Positions 31,805 to 40,330 of a stretch of DNA of 64,000 nt are shown in pieces. Below the pieces are notes generated by a model that searched no databases, was not told where the DNA came from, and saw only the letters and a program-made list of their open reading frames with translations. The stretch is taken from assembly GCA_947632175.1 (NCBI GenBank), contig CANROC010000013.1, positions 44,516-108,515 of the forward strand. The letters run 5' to 3'. The position numbers were made by a program, and so were the translations under genes. The stretch is from an uncultured Oscillospiraceae bacterium (GTDB lineage Bacteria > Bacillota > Clostridia > Oscillospirales > Oscillospiraceae). Within the stretch, counting starts at the first letter, position 1, and every line of letters begins with the position of its first letter.

Positions 31805-34012
31805 ATGGACATTTCCGATCAAAAAACGCAAATCGACGCCCTGTGCGAGGAGCGCTACCAAAGGCTGGAGGAGGCCATCGCCCAATCCACGCAGATAAGG
31901 AGCACCGAGCGCATCCGCAGGGCGTATGAATACGCCCGCGCCGCCCACGGCGACCAGCTTCGCAAGGACGGCAGCCCCTACATCACCCACCCCCTGGCCG
32001 CCGCCGTCATCGTGGCGGAGATGGGCCTGGATGAGGAGTCCGTCATCGCCGCGCTTCTCCACGACGTGATCGAGGATACCGAGGTGACCCACGAGGACGT
32101 AGCCAAGCAGTTCGGCGAGTCCGTGGCCGCCATCGTGGAGGGCGTCACCAAGCTCACCAAAATGCGCTACACCTCCAAGGAGGAGGAGCAGATGGAGAAC
32201 CTCCGGAAGATGCTCCTGGCCATGGCCAGGGACATCCGGGTGGTGCTCATCAAAATGGCCGACCGCCTCCACAACATGCGCACCATGGAGTACCAGTCCA
32301 AGGAGAAGCAGCTGGAGAAGTCCCGGGAGACCATGGAGATCTACGCCCCCATCGCCCACCGGCTGGGGATGCAGAAGATAAAGCTGGAGCTGGAGGACCT
32401 GTCCCTCCTGTACCTCGACCCCGTGGGCTACCGGGAGATCGAGGCGGCGCTTCAGGAGCGGGAGACGAAGAACGCCGGCTTTATGGAGCGCACCGAGGCC
32501 TCCATCCGCCGGCGGATGGAGGAGGCACACATCGCCTGCACCGTCCAGTCCCGCACCAAGGACATCTACTCCATCTACCGCAAGATGTACGGCAAGTCCA
32601 TGGAATTTGAGGAGATCATGGACATCTACGCCTTCCGCGTCATCGTGGACGACATCGCCGAGTGCTACAACGTCTTGGGGTGCATCCACGAGCTCTATAA
32701 GCCCGTGCCGGGGCGGTTCAAGGACTACATCGGCACGCCCAAGCCCAACATGTACCAGTCCCTCCACACCACCGTCATCGGCACGGAGGGCATTCCCTTT
32801 GAGGTCCAGATCCGCACCTGGGAGATGCACCGCACCGCCGAGTACGGCATCGCCGCCCACTGGAAGTATAAGGACGGCATCCAGGGCCGGGCCGACGAGG
32901 ACAAATTCGCCTGGATCCGCAACCTTTTGGAGACGCAGGAGGACTCGGACGCCTCGGACTTCATCTCCAACCTCAAGGTGGACATGTTCGCCGACGAGGT
33001 CTACGTCTTCACCCCCCACGGGGACGTGAAGGCCCTCCCCGCCGGGGCCACGCCCATCGACTTCGCCTACTCCATCCATTCCGCCATCGGCAACCGCATG
33101 ACCTGCGCCAAGGTCAACGGGCGCATCGTGCCCTTCTCCCACGTCCTGCAAAACGGCGACGTGGTGGAGGTCATCACCTCCAGCACCTCCAAGGGCCCCA
33201 GCCGCGACTGGCTGACGCTGGTGAAGTCCTCCGAGGCCCGCAACAAGATCCGCCAGTGGTTCAAAAAGGAGCGCCGGGAGGAGAACATCGTCACCGGCCG
33301 CGCCGCCTTTGAGGCGGAGATGCGCCGCCAGGCGGTGCCCCTCACCGTCCTTGGCGACGAGAAGACCCTGCCCAGGCTTTTGGAGCGCCTGTCCGTCTCC
33401 GCCATGGACGACGTGTACGCCTCCATCGGCTACGGCGGCCTTTCGGCCCAGAAGACTGTGAACAACATCAAGGACGAGATGCGCCTCATCGAGCGCACCG
33501 CCAAAAAGCTGGGCGCTTCCCCCGTCTGGGCCAGCGCCGACGGCAAACAGCCCCGCCCGGTGAACGGCATCGTGGTGGAGGGCATCGACAACTGTCTCGT
33601 GAAATTCTCCCACTGCTGTATGCCCGTGCCGGGGGACGAGGTGGTGGGCTTCATCACCCGGGGCTACGGCGTCTCCATCCACCGGACGGACTGCCGGAAC
33701 TACGCCTCCTCCGCCCAGCGCGAGGAGGAGCGGGACCGCTGGATCCGGGTCCACTGGGCGCCGGGGGAGGACGACCTATACTCCACCGCCGTGGCCATCA
33801 CCGCCGAGGACCGGGACGGCCTGGTCATGGACATCGCCACGGTCTTAAGCTCCCTGAAGGTGAAGGTGGACGCCCTCACCGCCCGGAACCAGCAGGGCCT
33901 GGCCACCGTCTACATCACCATGCGCGTCCACGACAAATCGGAGCTGGCCGCCGCCATGACCAAGATCATGAACGTGCGGAATGTGAAAGAGGTCAAGCGG
34001 CAAGGAAATTGA
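31805..34012 (+). CDS. rel: Bifunctional (p)ppGpp synthetase/hydrolase Rel
   Basis: 735 residues. The HD hydrolase domain (about 25-175) has ALLHDVIEDT and ADRLHNMRT. The synthetase domain (about 230-350) includes AEYGIAAHWKYK. A TGS domain (near 395, VYVFTPHGDVKALP) and a C-terminal ACT domain complete the long RSH layout. It makes and degrades the alarmone (p)ppGpp during amino-acid starvation, sensed on the ribosome. recJ-rel-dtd order is common in Firmicutes and supports the call. The ribosome-binding site is a modest CAGGTG. Confidence 0.96.
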   Translation: MDISDQKTQIDALCEERYQRLEEAIAQSTQIRSTERIRRAYEYARAAHGDQLRKDGSPYITHPLAAAVIVAEMGLDEESVIAALLHDVIEDTEVTHEDVAKQFGESVAAIVEGVTKLTKMRYTSKEEEQMENLRKMLLAMARDIRVVLIKMADRLHNMRTMEYQSKEKQLEKSRETMEIYAPIAHRLGMQKIKLELEDLSLLYLDPVGYREIEAALQERETKNAGFMERTEASIRRRMEEAHIACTVQSRTKDIYSIYRKMYGKSMEFEEIMDIYAFRVIVDDIAECYNVLGCIHELYKPVPGRFKDYIGTPKPNMYQSLHTTVIGTEGIPFEVQIRTWEMHRTAEYGIAAHWKYKDGIQGRADEDKFAWIRNLLETQEDSDASDFISNLKVDMFADEVYVFTPHGDVKALPAGATPIDFAYSIHSAIGNRMTCAKVNGRIVPFSHVLQNGDVVEVITSSTSKGPSRDWLTLVKSSEARNKIRQWFKKERREENIVTGRAAFEAEMRRQAVPLTVLGDEKTLPRLLERLSVSAMDDVYASIGYGGLSAQKTVNNIKDEMRLIERTAKKLGASPVWASADGKQPRPVNGIVVEGIDNCLVKFSHCCMPVPGDEVVGFITRGYGVSIHRTDCRNYASSAQREEERDRWIRVHWAPGEDDLYSTAVAITAEDRDGLVMDIATVLSSLKVKVDALTARNQQGLATVYITMRVHDKSELAAAMTKIMNVRNVKEVKRQGN

Positions 34013-34046
34013 ACCAGCCTGAAAGGGCTTCAAAGGAGGGATCGGC

Positions 34047-34487
34047 TTGCGCGCTGTGGTGACAAGGGTATCCTCCGCGTCGGTGGAGATCGACGGGGAG
34101 ACCGTGGGACAGATCGGACGGGGATTCCTGGTGCTCCTGGGGGTCCACCGGGACGACAGGTTGGAGGACGCCAGAAGGCTGGCGGACAAGGTCTGCGGCC
34201 TTCGCGTCTTCCGGGACGGGAACGGGAAGATGAACCTGAACTTAGCCAGCGTGGGGGGAAGCATCCTGTGCGTCTCCCAATTCACGCTCTTCGCGGACAC
34301 CAGCTCCCGCCGCCCGGGCTTTACGGAGGCGGCGCGGCCCGACACGGCGGTGCCGCTCTACGAGCTCTTCATGGCCCAGTGCCGGGAGAGGGGCTTTGCC
34401 GTGGAGCACGGTGAGTTCGGCGCGGATATGAAGGTCGCCTCCGTCAACGACGGGCCGGTGACTATACTACTGGATACGAGAGGATGA
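34047..34487 (+). CDS. dtd: D-aminoacyl-tRNA deacylase
   Basis: 146 residues with the two active-site signatures SQFTLFAD (near 78) and NDGPVTI (Gly-Pro cis motif, near 135). It hydrolyses D-aminoacyl-tRNA and mischarged Gly-tRNA(Ala), proof-reading after charging. TTG start 34047, with AAAGGAGGG 7 bases upstream. It directly follows rel. Confidence 0.95.
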   Translation: MRAVVTRVSSASVEIDGETVGQIGRGFLVLLGVHRDDRLEDARRLADKVCGLRVFRDGNGKMNLNLASVGGSILCVSQFTLFADTSSRRPGFTEAARPDTAVPLYELFMAQCRERGFAVEHGEFGADMKVASVNDGPVTILLDTRG

Positions 34488-34527
34488 AAGGTTTCGGCTG
34501 ACGCCGAGGCTCCCACCTCACCCCTAC

Positions 34528-34551
34528 CCCTCCCCGCCCAGACGGGGAGGG
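34528..34551. repeat. GC-rich hairpin between dtd and the MBL hydrolase
   Basis: CCCTCCCCG pairs with CGGGGAGGG around a 6-base loop. There is no U-tract. Sequence and structure resemble the family B units. Confidence 0.4.
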
Positions 34552-34567
34552 CAGAAAGGAGCGTTTT

Positions 34568-35173
34568 ATGCTGATAAAGACCTTACCCCTTGGGCATATG
34601 GAGGCCAACTGCTACGTGGTGGCGGACGAGAGGACGCTGGAGTGCGCCGTCATTGACCCGGGCGATGAGTTCAACACCGTGATGGACTACCTGGAGGAGA
34701 CGAAGCTTGTCCCCCGGGCCATTTTCCTGACCCACGGCCACTACGACCACACCGGCGCCGCCGCCGCGCTCCATGAGGAGACAGGCGCGCCCATTTTCAT
34801 CCACAAGGCGGATTTTTGTGAAACGCCGGAGGCCTGCCGCTACGCCGGTCCCGCGGATACCCGCTTCTGGTCCGACGGGGACGTGGTGACGGTGGGGTCC
34901 CTGCGCTTCCGGGTCATGGAGACGCCGGGCCACTCGCCCGGGTCCGTGACGCTGGTGTGTGAGGACTGCCTGTTCACCGGGGATACCCTCTTCGCCGGCT
35001 CCTGCGGCCGGACGGACCTCCCCGGCGGGGACACGGACGCGCTGATGATGTCCCTCCGCAGGCTCGGGGACCTGCCGGGGAGTTACGAGGTCTACCCCGG
35101 CCACATGGAGCCCACCACCCTGGACGTGGAGAAGGCCTCTAACCCCTATGTGAGGTACGCCAAGGGCCTATGA
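34568..35173 (+). CDS. MBL-fold metallo-hydrolase (glyoxalase II-like)
   Basis: 201 residues with the zinc motif THGHYDHTG (near 56), the second ligand region ETPGHSPGSV (near 120), DTLFAGSCGRTDL (near 138), and a terminal-domain PGHMEPTT. Proteins like this hydrolyse thioesters such as S-lactoylglutathione analogues, but the physiological substrate in Clostridia is usually unknown. ATG follows AAAGGAG by about 6 bases. It overlaps hemZ by 4 bp. Confidence 0.88.
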   Translation: MLIKTLPLGHMEANCYVVADERTLECAVIDPGDEFNTVMDYLEETKLVPRAIFLTHGHYDHTGAAAALHEETGAPIFIHKADFCETPEACRYAGPADTRFWSDGDVVTVGSLRFRVMETPGHSPGSVTLVCEDCLFTGDTLFAGSCGRTDLPGGDTDALMMSLRRLGDLPGSYEVYPGHMEPTTLDVEKASNPYVRYAKGL

Positions 35174-36651
35174 AGCTGTATCTTGTGGGACACGACTACA
35201 AATACGCCGTGGAGCAGATCCTCCTTGCCCTCTTTCCCGGCGAGCGCCCGGAGTACCCGGACGCGCCCCCGGCGGCGGGGGAGAACTGGGCACGGGTGGA
35301 GCTTTCGGGCAACTGCTGTACGGCGGAGCTGTGCGTTGACGGAAAGAAAAGCGAAGCTAAGCAACTTTACTCGGATAAAATGTTCCACGTGGAACATTTT
35401 AAAGTACGGGAGGAGCAGAAGGCCCTGAAGCTCGCCTTTTACCGGGCGGCCATGGAGCTCCTGCCGAAAAAGCCCGTCTGGGGCGCGCTCACGGGCATCC
35501 GTCCGGGGACGCTGATGACCCGGATGCTGTCGGAGGGCCTCTCCGAGGAGGCGGCCCTGCGGCGGATGGAGGAGGAATACTTCGTGGCCCCGGAGCGCGC
35601 GCGGCTGTGCCTCGACACGGCCAAGGCCTCCCTGGCGGCGGAGCGGGCGCTTGAGCCCCGGGACGTGGCGCTCTACGTGGGCATCCCCTTTTGCCCCACC
35701 CGCTGTGCCTACTGCTCTTTCGTGAGCCAGAGCGTGGAGAAGTCCATGGGCCTCATCCCCGCCTTTCTGGAGGCGCTCCGCCGGGAGATCAGGGCCACGG
35801 CTGAGACGGCCCGCCGGCTGAATCTCCGGCCGGTGAGCGTCTACTTCGGCGGCGGTACGCCCACCACGCTGTCGGCTGACCAGCTTAAGGCGCTGATCGG
35901 CTGGCTTTTGGAGGAATTTGACCTCTCGGCGGTCCGGGAGTTTTGCGTGGAGGCCGGAAGGCCGGACACGGTCACGGCGGAGAAGCTGCGCGCCCTCCGG
36001 GGCGTGACGAGGCTGAGCATCAACCCCCAGTCCATGTCGGACGCGGTGCTGGCGGCCATCGGACGCCGCCACACGGCGCAGGACATCCGCGCGGCCTACG
36101 CCTTAGCCCGGGAGAGCGGGGATTTCCAGATCAACATGGACCTCATCGCCGGCCTTCCGGCGGACACGCCGGAGGGGTTCGAGCGGACGGTGGAGGAGGT
36201 CCTGGCTCTGGCCCCGGAGAACGTCACCGTCCACACACTGGCCCTGAAAAAGGGGTCCAAGATCACGGAGGAGGACACTGCCCGCCCGGACGGGGAGGCG
36301 GTGGCGCGGATGCTGGACACCGCCGGCGCGCGCCTCACCGCCGCCGGGTACGCGCCCTACTACCTCTACCGGCAGAAATTCATGTCCGGCGGCTTTGAGA
36401 ACGTGGGCTGGGCCAAGCCGGGGACGGAGAGCCTCTATAACATCCTCATTATGGAGGAGCTTTGCACCGTCCTGGCCATGGGCGGCGGGGCCTCCACCAA
36501 GCTGGTGGACCGGAAAAGCGGCCGCATCGAGCGCATTTTCGACCCCAAATACCCCAAGGAGTACGTGGAAAACATGGACAGGATCGTGGCGGACAAGGAG
36601 AAGATCGCCACGTTCTACAAGGAGACGGGAGGCGCCGGCAATGGCATTTGA
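35170..36651 (+). CDS. hemZ: HemZ, radical SAM coproporphyrinogen dehydrogenase-like protein
   Basis: 493 residues. An N-terminal region of about 150 residues, then a radical SAM domain with PFCPTRCAYCSF (CX3CX2C, near 176-184), YFGGGTPTTLS, and a HemN-like C-terminus. HemZ proteins are oxygen-independent coproporphyrinogen III oxidase relatives in Firmicutes. No other heme genes are near, so the enzymatic role is uncertain. Residues 70-76 (KMFHVEHF) are encoded by a perfect parS site placed in the variable N-terminal region. The 3' end overlaps the kinase gene by 11 bp. Confidence 0.92.
   Translation: MKLYLVGHDYKYAVEQILLALFPGERPEYPDAPPAAGENWARVELSGNCCTAELCVDGKKSEAKQLYSDKMFHVEHFKVREEQKALKLAFYRAAMELLPKKPVWGALTGIRPGTLMTRMLSEGLSEEAALRRMEEEYFVAPERARLCLDTAKASLAAERALEPRDVALYVGIPFCPTRCAYCSFVSQSVEKSMGLIPAFLEALRREIRATAETARRLNLRPVSVYFGGGTPTTLSADQLKALIGWLLEEFDLSAVREFCVEAGRPDTVTAEKLRALRGVTRLSINPQSMSDAVLAAIGRRHTAQDIRAAYALARESGDFQINMDLIAGLPADTPEGFERTVEEVLALAPENVTVHTLALKKGSKITEEDTARPDGEAVARMLDTAGARLTAAGYAPYYLYRQKFMSGGFENVGWAKPGTESLYNILIMEELCTVLAMGGGASTKLVDRKSGRIERIFDPKYPKEYVENMDRIVADKEKIATFYKETGGAGNGI
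35381..35396. promoter_or_regulatory. parS centromere site (ParB/Spo0J binding) inside hemZ
   Basis: TGTTCCACGTGGAACA is a perfect 16-bp palindrome matching the bacterial parS consensus TGTTNCACGTGAAACA at all but one position. Flanking AAAA/TTTT extend the palindrome to 24 bp. A second identical 16-mer is at 50060. Confidence 0.85.
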
Positions 36652-37576
36652 CATCGAGAAGATAAACGCTCTGGCAAGCTCGGACCCGGCGGCGCTGGTG
36701 CGCCTGGCGGATGAAAACTACTTCGACCGGGTAAACCGTGCCGCCGACGCCATCTGCGGGAACCTGGCGCGCTGCCCCATCGTCCTCCTCTCCGGCCCCA
36801 GCGGGGCGGGGAAGACCACCACCGCCAAGAACATCGAGACGGAGCTGGAGCGCCGGGGCGTCAACTCCCACACCATCTCCATGGACAACTACTTCAACAC
36901 CCTGGACCAGCGCACCTGCCCCCGGACGCCGGAGGGGGACATCGACTTCGAGTCCCCGCGCCTCATGGACCTGGAGCTTCTCAACGAGCACTTCGCCATG
37001 CTGGCCCGGGGGGAGGAGATCCACGTCCCCTACTTCATGTTCACCCGGCAGAAGCGCTCGGCCAGCCGCTTCACCCCCATGCGCCTGCGGGAAAACGAGG
37101 TGGCCATCTTCGAGGGCATCCACGCCCTCAACGACGAGATCACCGACAAAAACCCCGGCGCGTTCAAGCTCTACATCTCCGCCAGCTCTCCCATCGTCTT
37201 CCCGGACGGACAGGTCTTCCGGCCCGAGTGGATCCGCCTTGTGCGCCGTGTGGTGCGGGACAACAACTTCCGTGGCGCGGACGCGGCGTATACGCTCTCC
37301 TTGTGGAAGAACGTCATGCGCGGCGAGCGGGAGCACATCACACCGTTCATCCCCAAGGCAAACATGAGCTTCGACACCGCCCTGGAGTACGAGATGAGCG
37401 TCCTGGCCCCCCTGGCCCTGCCCCTCTTCGAGGAGCTCACCGCCGGCAAGAGCGCCTTCGACGAGGTCCGCGACCTCATCCCCCTCCTCCGCCGCTTCAC
37501 CCCCATGGACGAGTCCTACGTCCCCCCCACGTCGCTCCTGCGCGAGTTCATCGGCGGCGGGATATATAAATACTGA
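36641..37576 (+). CDS. Uridine kinase / phosphoribulokinase-like nucleoside kinase
   Basis: 311 residues. Walker A LSGPSGAGKTT (near 48) and a uridine-kinase-type lid and base-binding region (SMDNYFNTLDQRTCPRTPEG, IFEGIHALND). It belongs to the family next to uridine kinase often found in Clostridia, with a short N-terminal extension. ATG 36641 follows GGGAGG. A longer in-frame start at 36395 lies within hemZ and is rejected. Exact substrate not shown. Confidence 0.85.
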   Translation: MAFDIEKINALASSDPAALVRLADENYFDRVNRAADAICGNLARCPIVLLSGPSGAGKTTTAKNIETELERRGVNSHTISMDNYFNTLDQRTCPRTPEGDIDFESPRLMDLELLNEHFAMLARGEEIHVPYFMFTRQKRSASRFTPMRLRENEVAIFEGIHALNDEITDKNPGAFKLYISASSPIVFPDGQVFRPEWIRLVRRVVRDNNFRGADAAYTLSLWKNVMRGEREHITPFIPKANMSFDTALEYEMSVLAPLALPLFEELTAGKSAFDEVRDLIPLLRRFTPMDESYVPPTSLLREFIGGGIYKY

Positions 37577-37585
37577 GAAACGCGC

Positions 37586-37612
37586 AAAACCTCCGGCCAA
37601 GCCGGAGGTTTT
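37586..37612 (+). terminator. Terminator after the kinase gene
   Basis: AAAACCTCCGGC pairs with GCCGGAGGTTTT around CAA, ten bases after the stop. An inverted copy stands at 37830-37856. Confidence 0.8.
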
Positions 37613-37856
37613 GACAGTCTGTCAAAAAACTCAAATCGAGCATTTTTTCCGGCGGCATGTACGTCGGAAAAAATACCTTTTGTTTTGCGGAGTGTGCGGC
37701 CCCAAAGGGGCCGTGCGCGGAGCAAAACAGCAGAAAAAGATTTTGGAAATGTCCGCAGACATTTCCAAAATCTTTTTCGCACGTTCCCCTTTGTCGGAAA
37801 AGGCCGCAGGCCTTTTTCGACAGGCTGGCAAAACCTCCGGCTTGGCCGGAGGTTTT
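37586..37856 (-). repeat. Family A paired-hairpin repeat with ~43-bp terminal inverted repeats
   Basis: Read on the minus strand: hairpin 1 (37822-37792), linker AAGGGGAACGTGCG, hairpin 2 (37778-37733, a 21-bp perfect stem with loop TGCG), then CTGTTTTGCTCCGCGCACGG. A short CCCCTTTGGGG follows where copy 1 has the nested module, then CGCAAAACAAAAGGTATTTT. The whole is bounded by inverted copies of the kinase terminator plus GACAGTCTGTCAAAAA, giving a MITE-like outline. Confidence 0.7.
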
Positions 37857-37909
37857 GATTTACGCCGGATGGGGTGGGAGAGCGCGTTCATGGAAACCGC
37901 TCTATCCCG

Positions 37910-38440
37910 CGGCCCTCGCTTCCCCCCTGCCCCCCTCCTACGAGGAGGGGGCGAAAAAGGTTTTGCGCCGCTTTGCGGCGCAATTTTTTATAAAGGCGGC
38001 GCGAAGCGCCGCAACCTTATTCCCCTTGACCCCTTTTTCGGAAAAAGGGGTGCCGCCGCGGCGGCGGGGTATTCGAGCCCGTGGGGCGTAACTGATGTTT
38101 CCGGTAAACGAGATATACTGCGTGCGGGCCGCCAAGAGTGGCGGCCCCTACAAGGTACGTTGACGGAACTGGTCCAAAAAATCGCGCACCGCCCCCGTCC
38201 CGGTGCCCCCTCCTCGTAGGAGGGGGGCAGGGGGGCAGCGAACGTTGGACATGAGAGCGGTTCCGATAAACCGAATCCGCCCCAATTACGCCGTAGGGGC
38301 CGCCACTCCTGGCGGCCCGCGTTGCGATGATTTCCGGCGTTGGCTGAATGGGATACCTTTCCCCATCCCCCGTAGGGGCGGACCCATGTGTCCGCCCGTG
38401 CTGCGTTGGGTTACGGAAACGGTTCCAATAAATCGCATCA
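37910..38440. repeat. Cluster of GC-rich dispersed repeats (family B)
   Basis: The CCCCCTCCTACGAGGAGGGG unit lies at about 37925-37960 and inverted at about 38206-38235. CGTAGGGG-headed hairpins lie at about 38292 (CCGCCACTCCTGGCGG) and 38370 (CGGACCCATGTGTCCG). GGCTGAATGGGATACC lies near 38343. A hairpin around CCCCTTTTTCGGAAAAAGGGG is at about 38030-38050. No gene is supported in 37613-38482. Confidence 0.7.
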
Positions 38441-38482
38441 GCCCCCGACGACAAGGTCGGGGGCGTCGCGTAAGAGGCGGGG

Positions 38483-40321
38483 TCAGGCTCCCAGGATCTT
38501 CAAAAGCTCCTCCGGGGTGGTGGCGTTGTCTACGGACCAGCGGGAGAGGGCGCGGAGGGACTGGGGGAGGCCGCGGATGAGGACGTTGGGGCGGTCGGTG
38601 CGGACGGTGAGGGTGATGGGAATGGCGTTTTCGTAGAGGACGACCTCGGAGAGAGTGTTATACTGGCCGCTGGGGTAGGCCAGGGCCAGGAAGCCCTCCT
38701 GGCCAAGCTCCCGGCGGATGACCGCGTCGTATTGGGCAAGGTCCGCCCGGAGGGCGGCGAGGTAGTCCTCCTCGCTCTCGCCGGAGAGGGGGAGAATGTT
38801 CTCCCGGACACCGTCCCCGGACTCGAAGGGCGGCCACTGGTGCATGTCCCAGGTGTGGGAGCCGATCTCCACAAGGCCGGAGGACACCATCTCCCGCATC
38901 TCGTCAAAGCCGAAGTGGGGTGTCATGACGTAGTCCGTGTCCTTGTAGAGGGTCTTGCCCACGGAGACGCCGATGGGGAAGATGACGGCCTTCGCGCCGT
39001 ACTTTTGGAGGATCGGGAAGGCGAGCTCGTAGTTGCTCTCGTACCCGTCGTCAAAGGTGATGAGGACGGGCTTTTCCGGGAGCTCGCCGCCGCGGGTGAC
39101 AAAGTCCTCCATCTCCCGCAGGGAGACGGGGGTATAGCCGTGCTCCAGCAGGAGCTTCAGGTGGGCCTCGAAGGTCTCCGGGGAGACGTTGGCGGAGGTC
39201 GCGGGGTCCTCCTCCAGGTGGTGGTACATCAGGATGGGCAGCGTGCGGGTGTAGTCCTCCATCCGCGCCTGGGGAGGCTCGGAAAAGAGGCGGTCAAGGT
39301 AGGCGTCCACCGTCTCCTCCGTCACGAAGGCACCGTAATCCTCGGGGACATAGACCTCCGGGTCGGAGAAGATCCTGGCCATGGCCATGGTCCCGGCGGC
39401 GTTGCGGAAGTGGTCCACATCGTAGTAATACCGGCTGTCCAGGGAGAGGGAGGACAGGGCGAAGTCCCAGTAATCCGTGATCTGGGCCAGTCCCTCCCGG
39501 AAGCGGCGCATGGAGGCCTCCGAGACGCTGTTCCACCGGGCGATATACTCCGGATTCACCACGACGATGAGGTTGACGCCGGCCTTGCGGCACATGTCCG
39601 AGATCTCGCGCACGCTGGCCAGGCACTCGTCGATGTGGGGCATTTCCCGCACGGCCGTGGAGAAGGCAAAGTCCGCGGCGTATATACTCTCATAGGCCGC
39701 CAGGTCCCCGATGGGCTCGGTGTCCCGGACGCGCTTGTCGTAGACGCCGGTCTCCGGAACGAAGACGTCGAAGGCCTGGGGAAGCTCGGTGTCCCGGGGC
39801 CGGGAGAGGACCTTTTCAATGGAATTTTGCGTGGTGGTCAGGGCAAACTTAAGGGTGAACGCCAGAAGACTCCCGCCGGTCACCTTGGCGTGCATCCGGT
39901 TATTCATGGTGTCCTCGCCCACGTCGTAGTTGAAGCATTCGTTGATGCCCAGGTTCAGGACGATGTTTTTGACCCGGTAGTTCTCCAGGAGGTATTTCGT
40001 CATGTCCCGGTAGTCCTTGGTGTCCGCCCCGTAGGCGAAGAGGTTGTAGAAGGAGGCGTCCAGATAGCCGTTCAGCTGCTCCGGATCGTAGGAGGCGGCG
40101 GAGCTGGAGCCGAGGATGAAGGAGTCATAGTCCTCCGGGTGGTCCTCCAGCCAGCGCACCTTGGCGATGCGGGGGTTGTTGGTCTCGTCGTAGCTGTACC
40201 AGTCGTAGATGGGGTCCCCGAAGATGCCGAAGGGGTCCACCAGAATGTTGAAGAGGGCCACCGTGAGGACGGCCAGCGCCACGGCGCAGGGGAACATCAC
40301 TAACCATTTCTTTGACGACAT
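38483..40321 (-). CDS. SGNH-like O-acyltransferase domain fused to NodB polysaccharide deacetylase
   Basis: 612 residues. A signal anchor (about 5-25) precedes an SGNH/AlgX-DltD-like half (about 26-330) with FILGSSSAASYDPEQL, LNLGINECFNYD and a distal DVDHFRN. After a linker, a NodB-type polysaccharide deacetylase follows (about 355-600): LPILMYHHLEE, TFDDGYESN, metal-binding SHTWDMHQ and LAYPSGQYN. One extracytoplasmic protein thus carries an acyl-transfer-type and a deacetylase-type domain. With the MBOAT and ACP genes upstream it should modify a cell-surface polymer. The substrate is not identifiable. Confidence 0.83.
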   Translation of the reverse strand: MSSKKWLVMFPCAVALAVLTVALFNILVDPFGIFGDPIYDWYSYDETNNPRIAKVRWLEDHPEDYDSFILGSSSAASYDPEQLNGYLDASFYNLFAYGADTKDYRDMTKYLLENYRVKNIVLNLGINECFNYDVGEDTMNNRMHAKVTGGSLLAFTLKFALTTTQNSIEKVLSRPRDTELPQAFDVFVPETGVYDKRVRDTEPIGDLAAYESIYAADFAFSTAVREMPHIDECLASVREISDMCRKAGVNLIVVVNPEYIARWNSVSEASMRRFREGLAQITDYWDFALSSLSLDSRYYYDVDHFRNAAGTMAMARIFSDPEVYVPEDYGAFVTEETVDAYLDRLFSEPPQARMEDYTRTLPILMYHHLEEDPATSANVSPETFEAHLKLLLEHGYTPVSLREMEDFVTRGGELPEKPVLITFDDGYESNYELAFPILQKYGAKAVIFPIGVSVGKTLYKDTDYVMTPHFGFDEMREMVSSGLVEIGSHTWDMHQWPPFESGDGVRENILPLSGESEEDYLAALRADLAQYDAVIRRELGQEGFLALAYPSGQYNTLSEVVLYENAIPITLTVRTDRPNVLIRGLPQSLRALSRWSVDNATTPEELLKILGA

Positions 40322-40330
40322 GGCGGCCTC

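Noticed and set aside
31793..33754. Open frame of 653 codons on the minus strand
   Set aside because: Antisense shadow of rel, with no ribosome-binding site and no recognisable domain.
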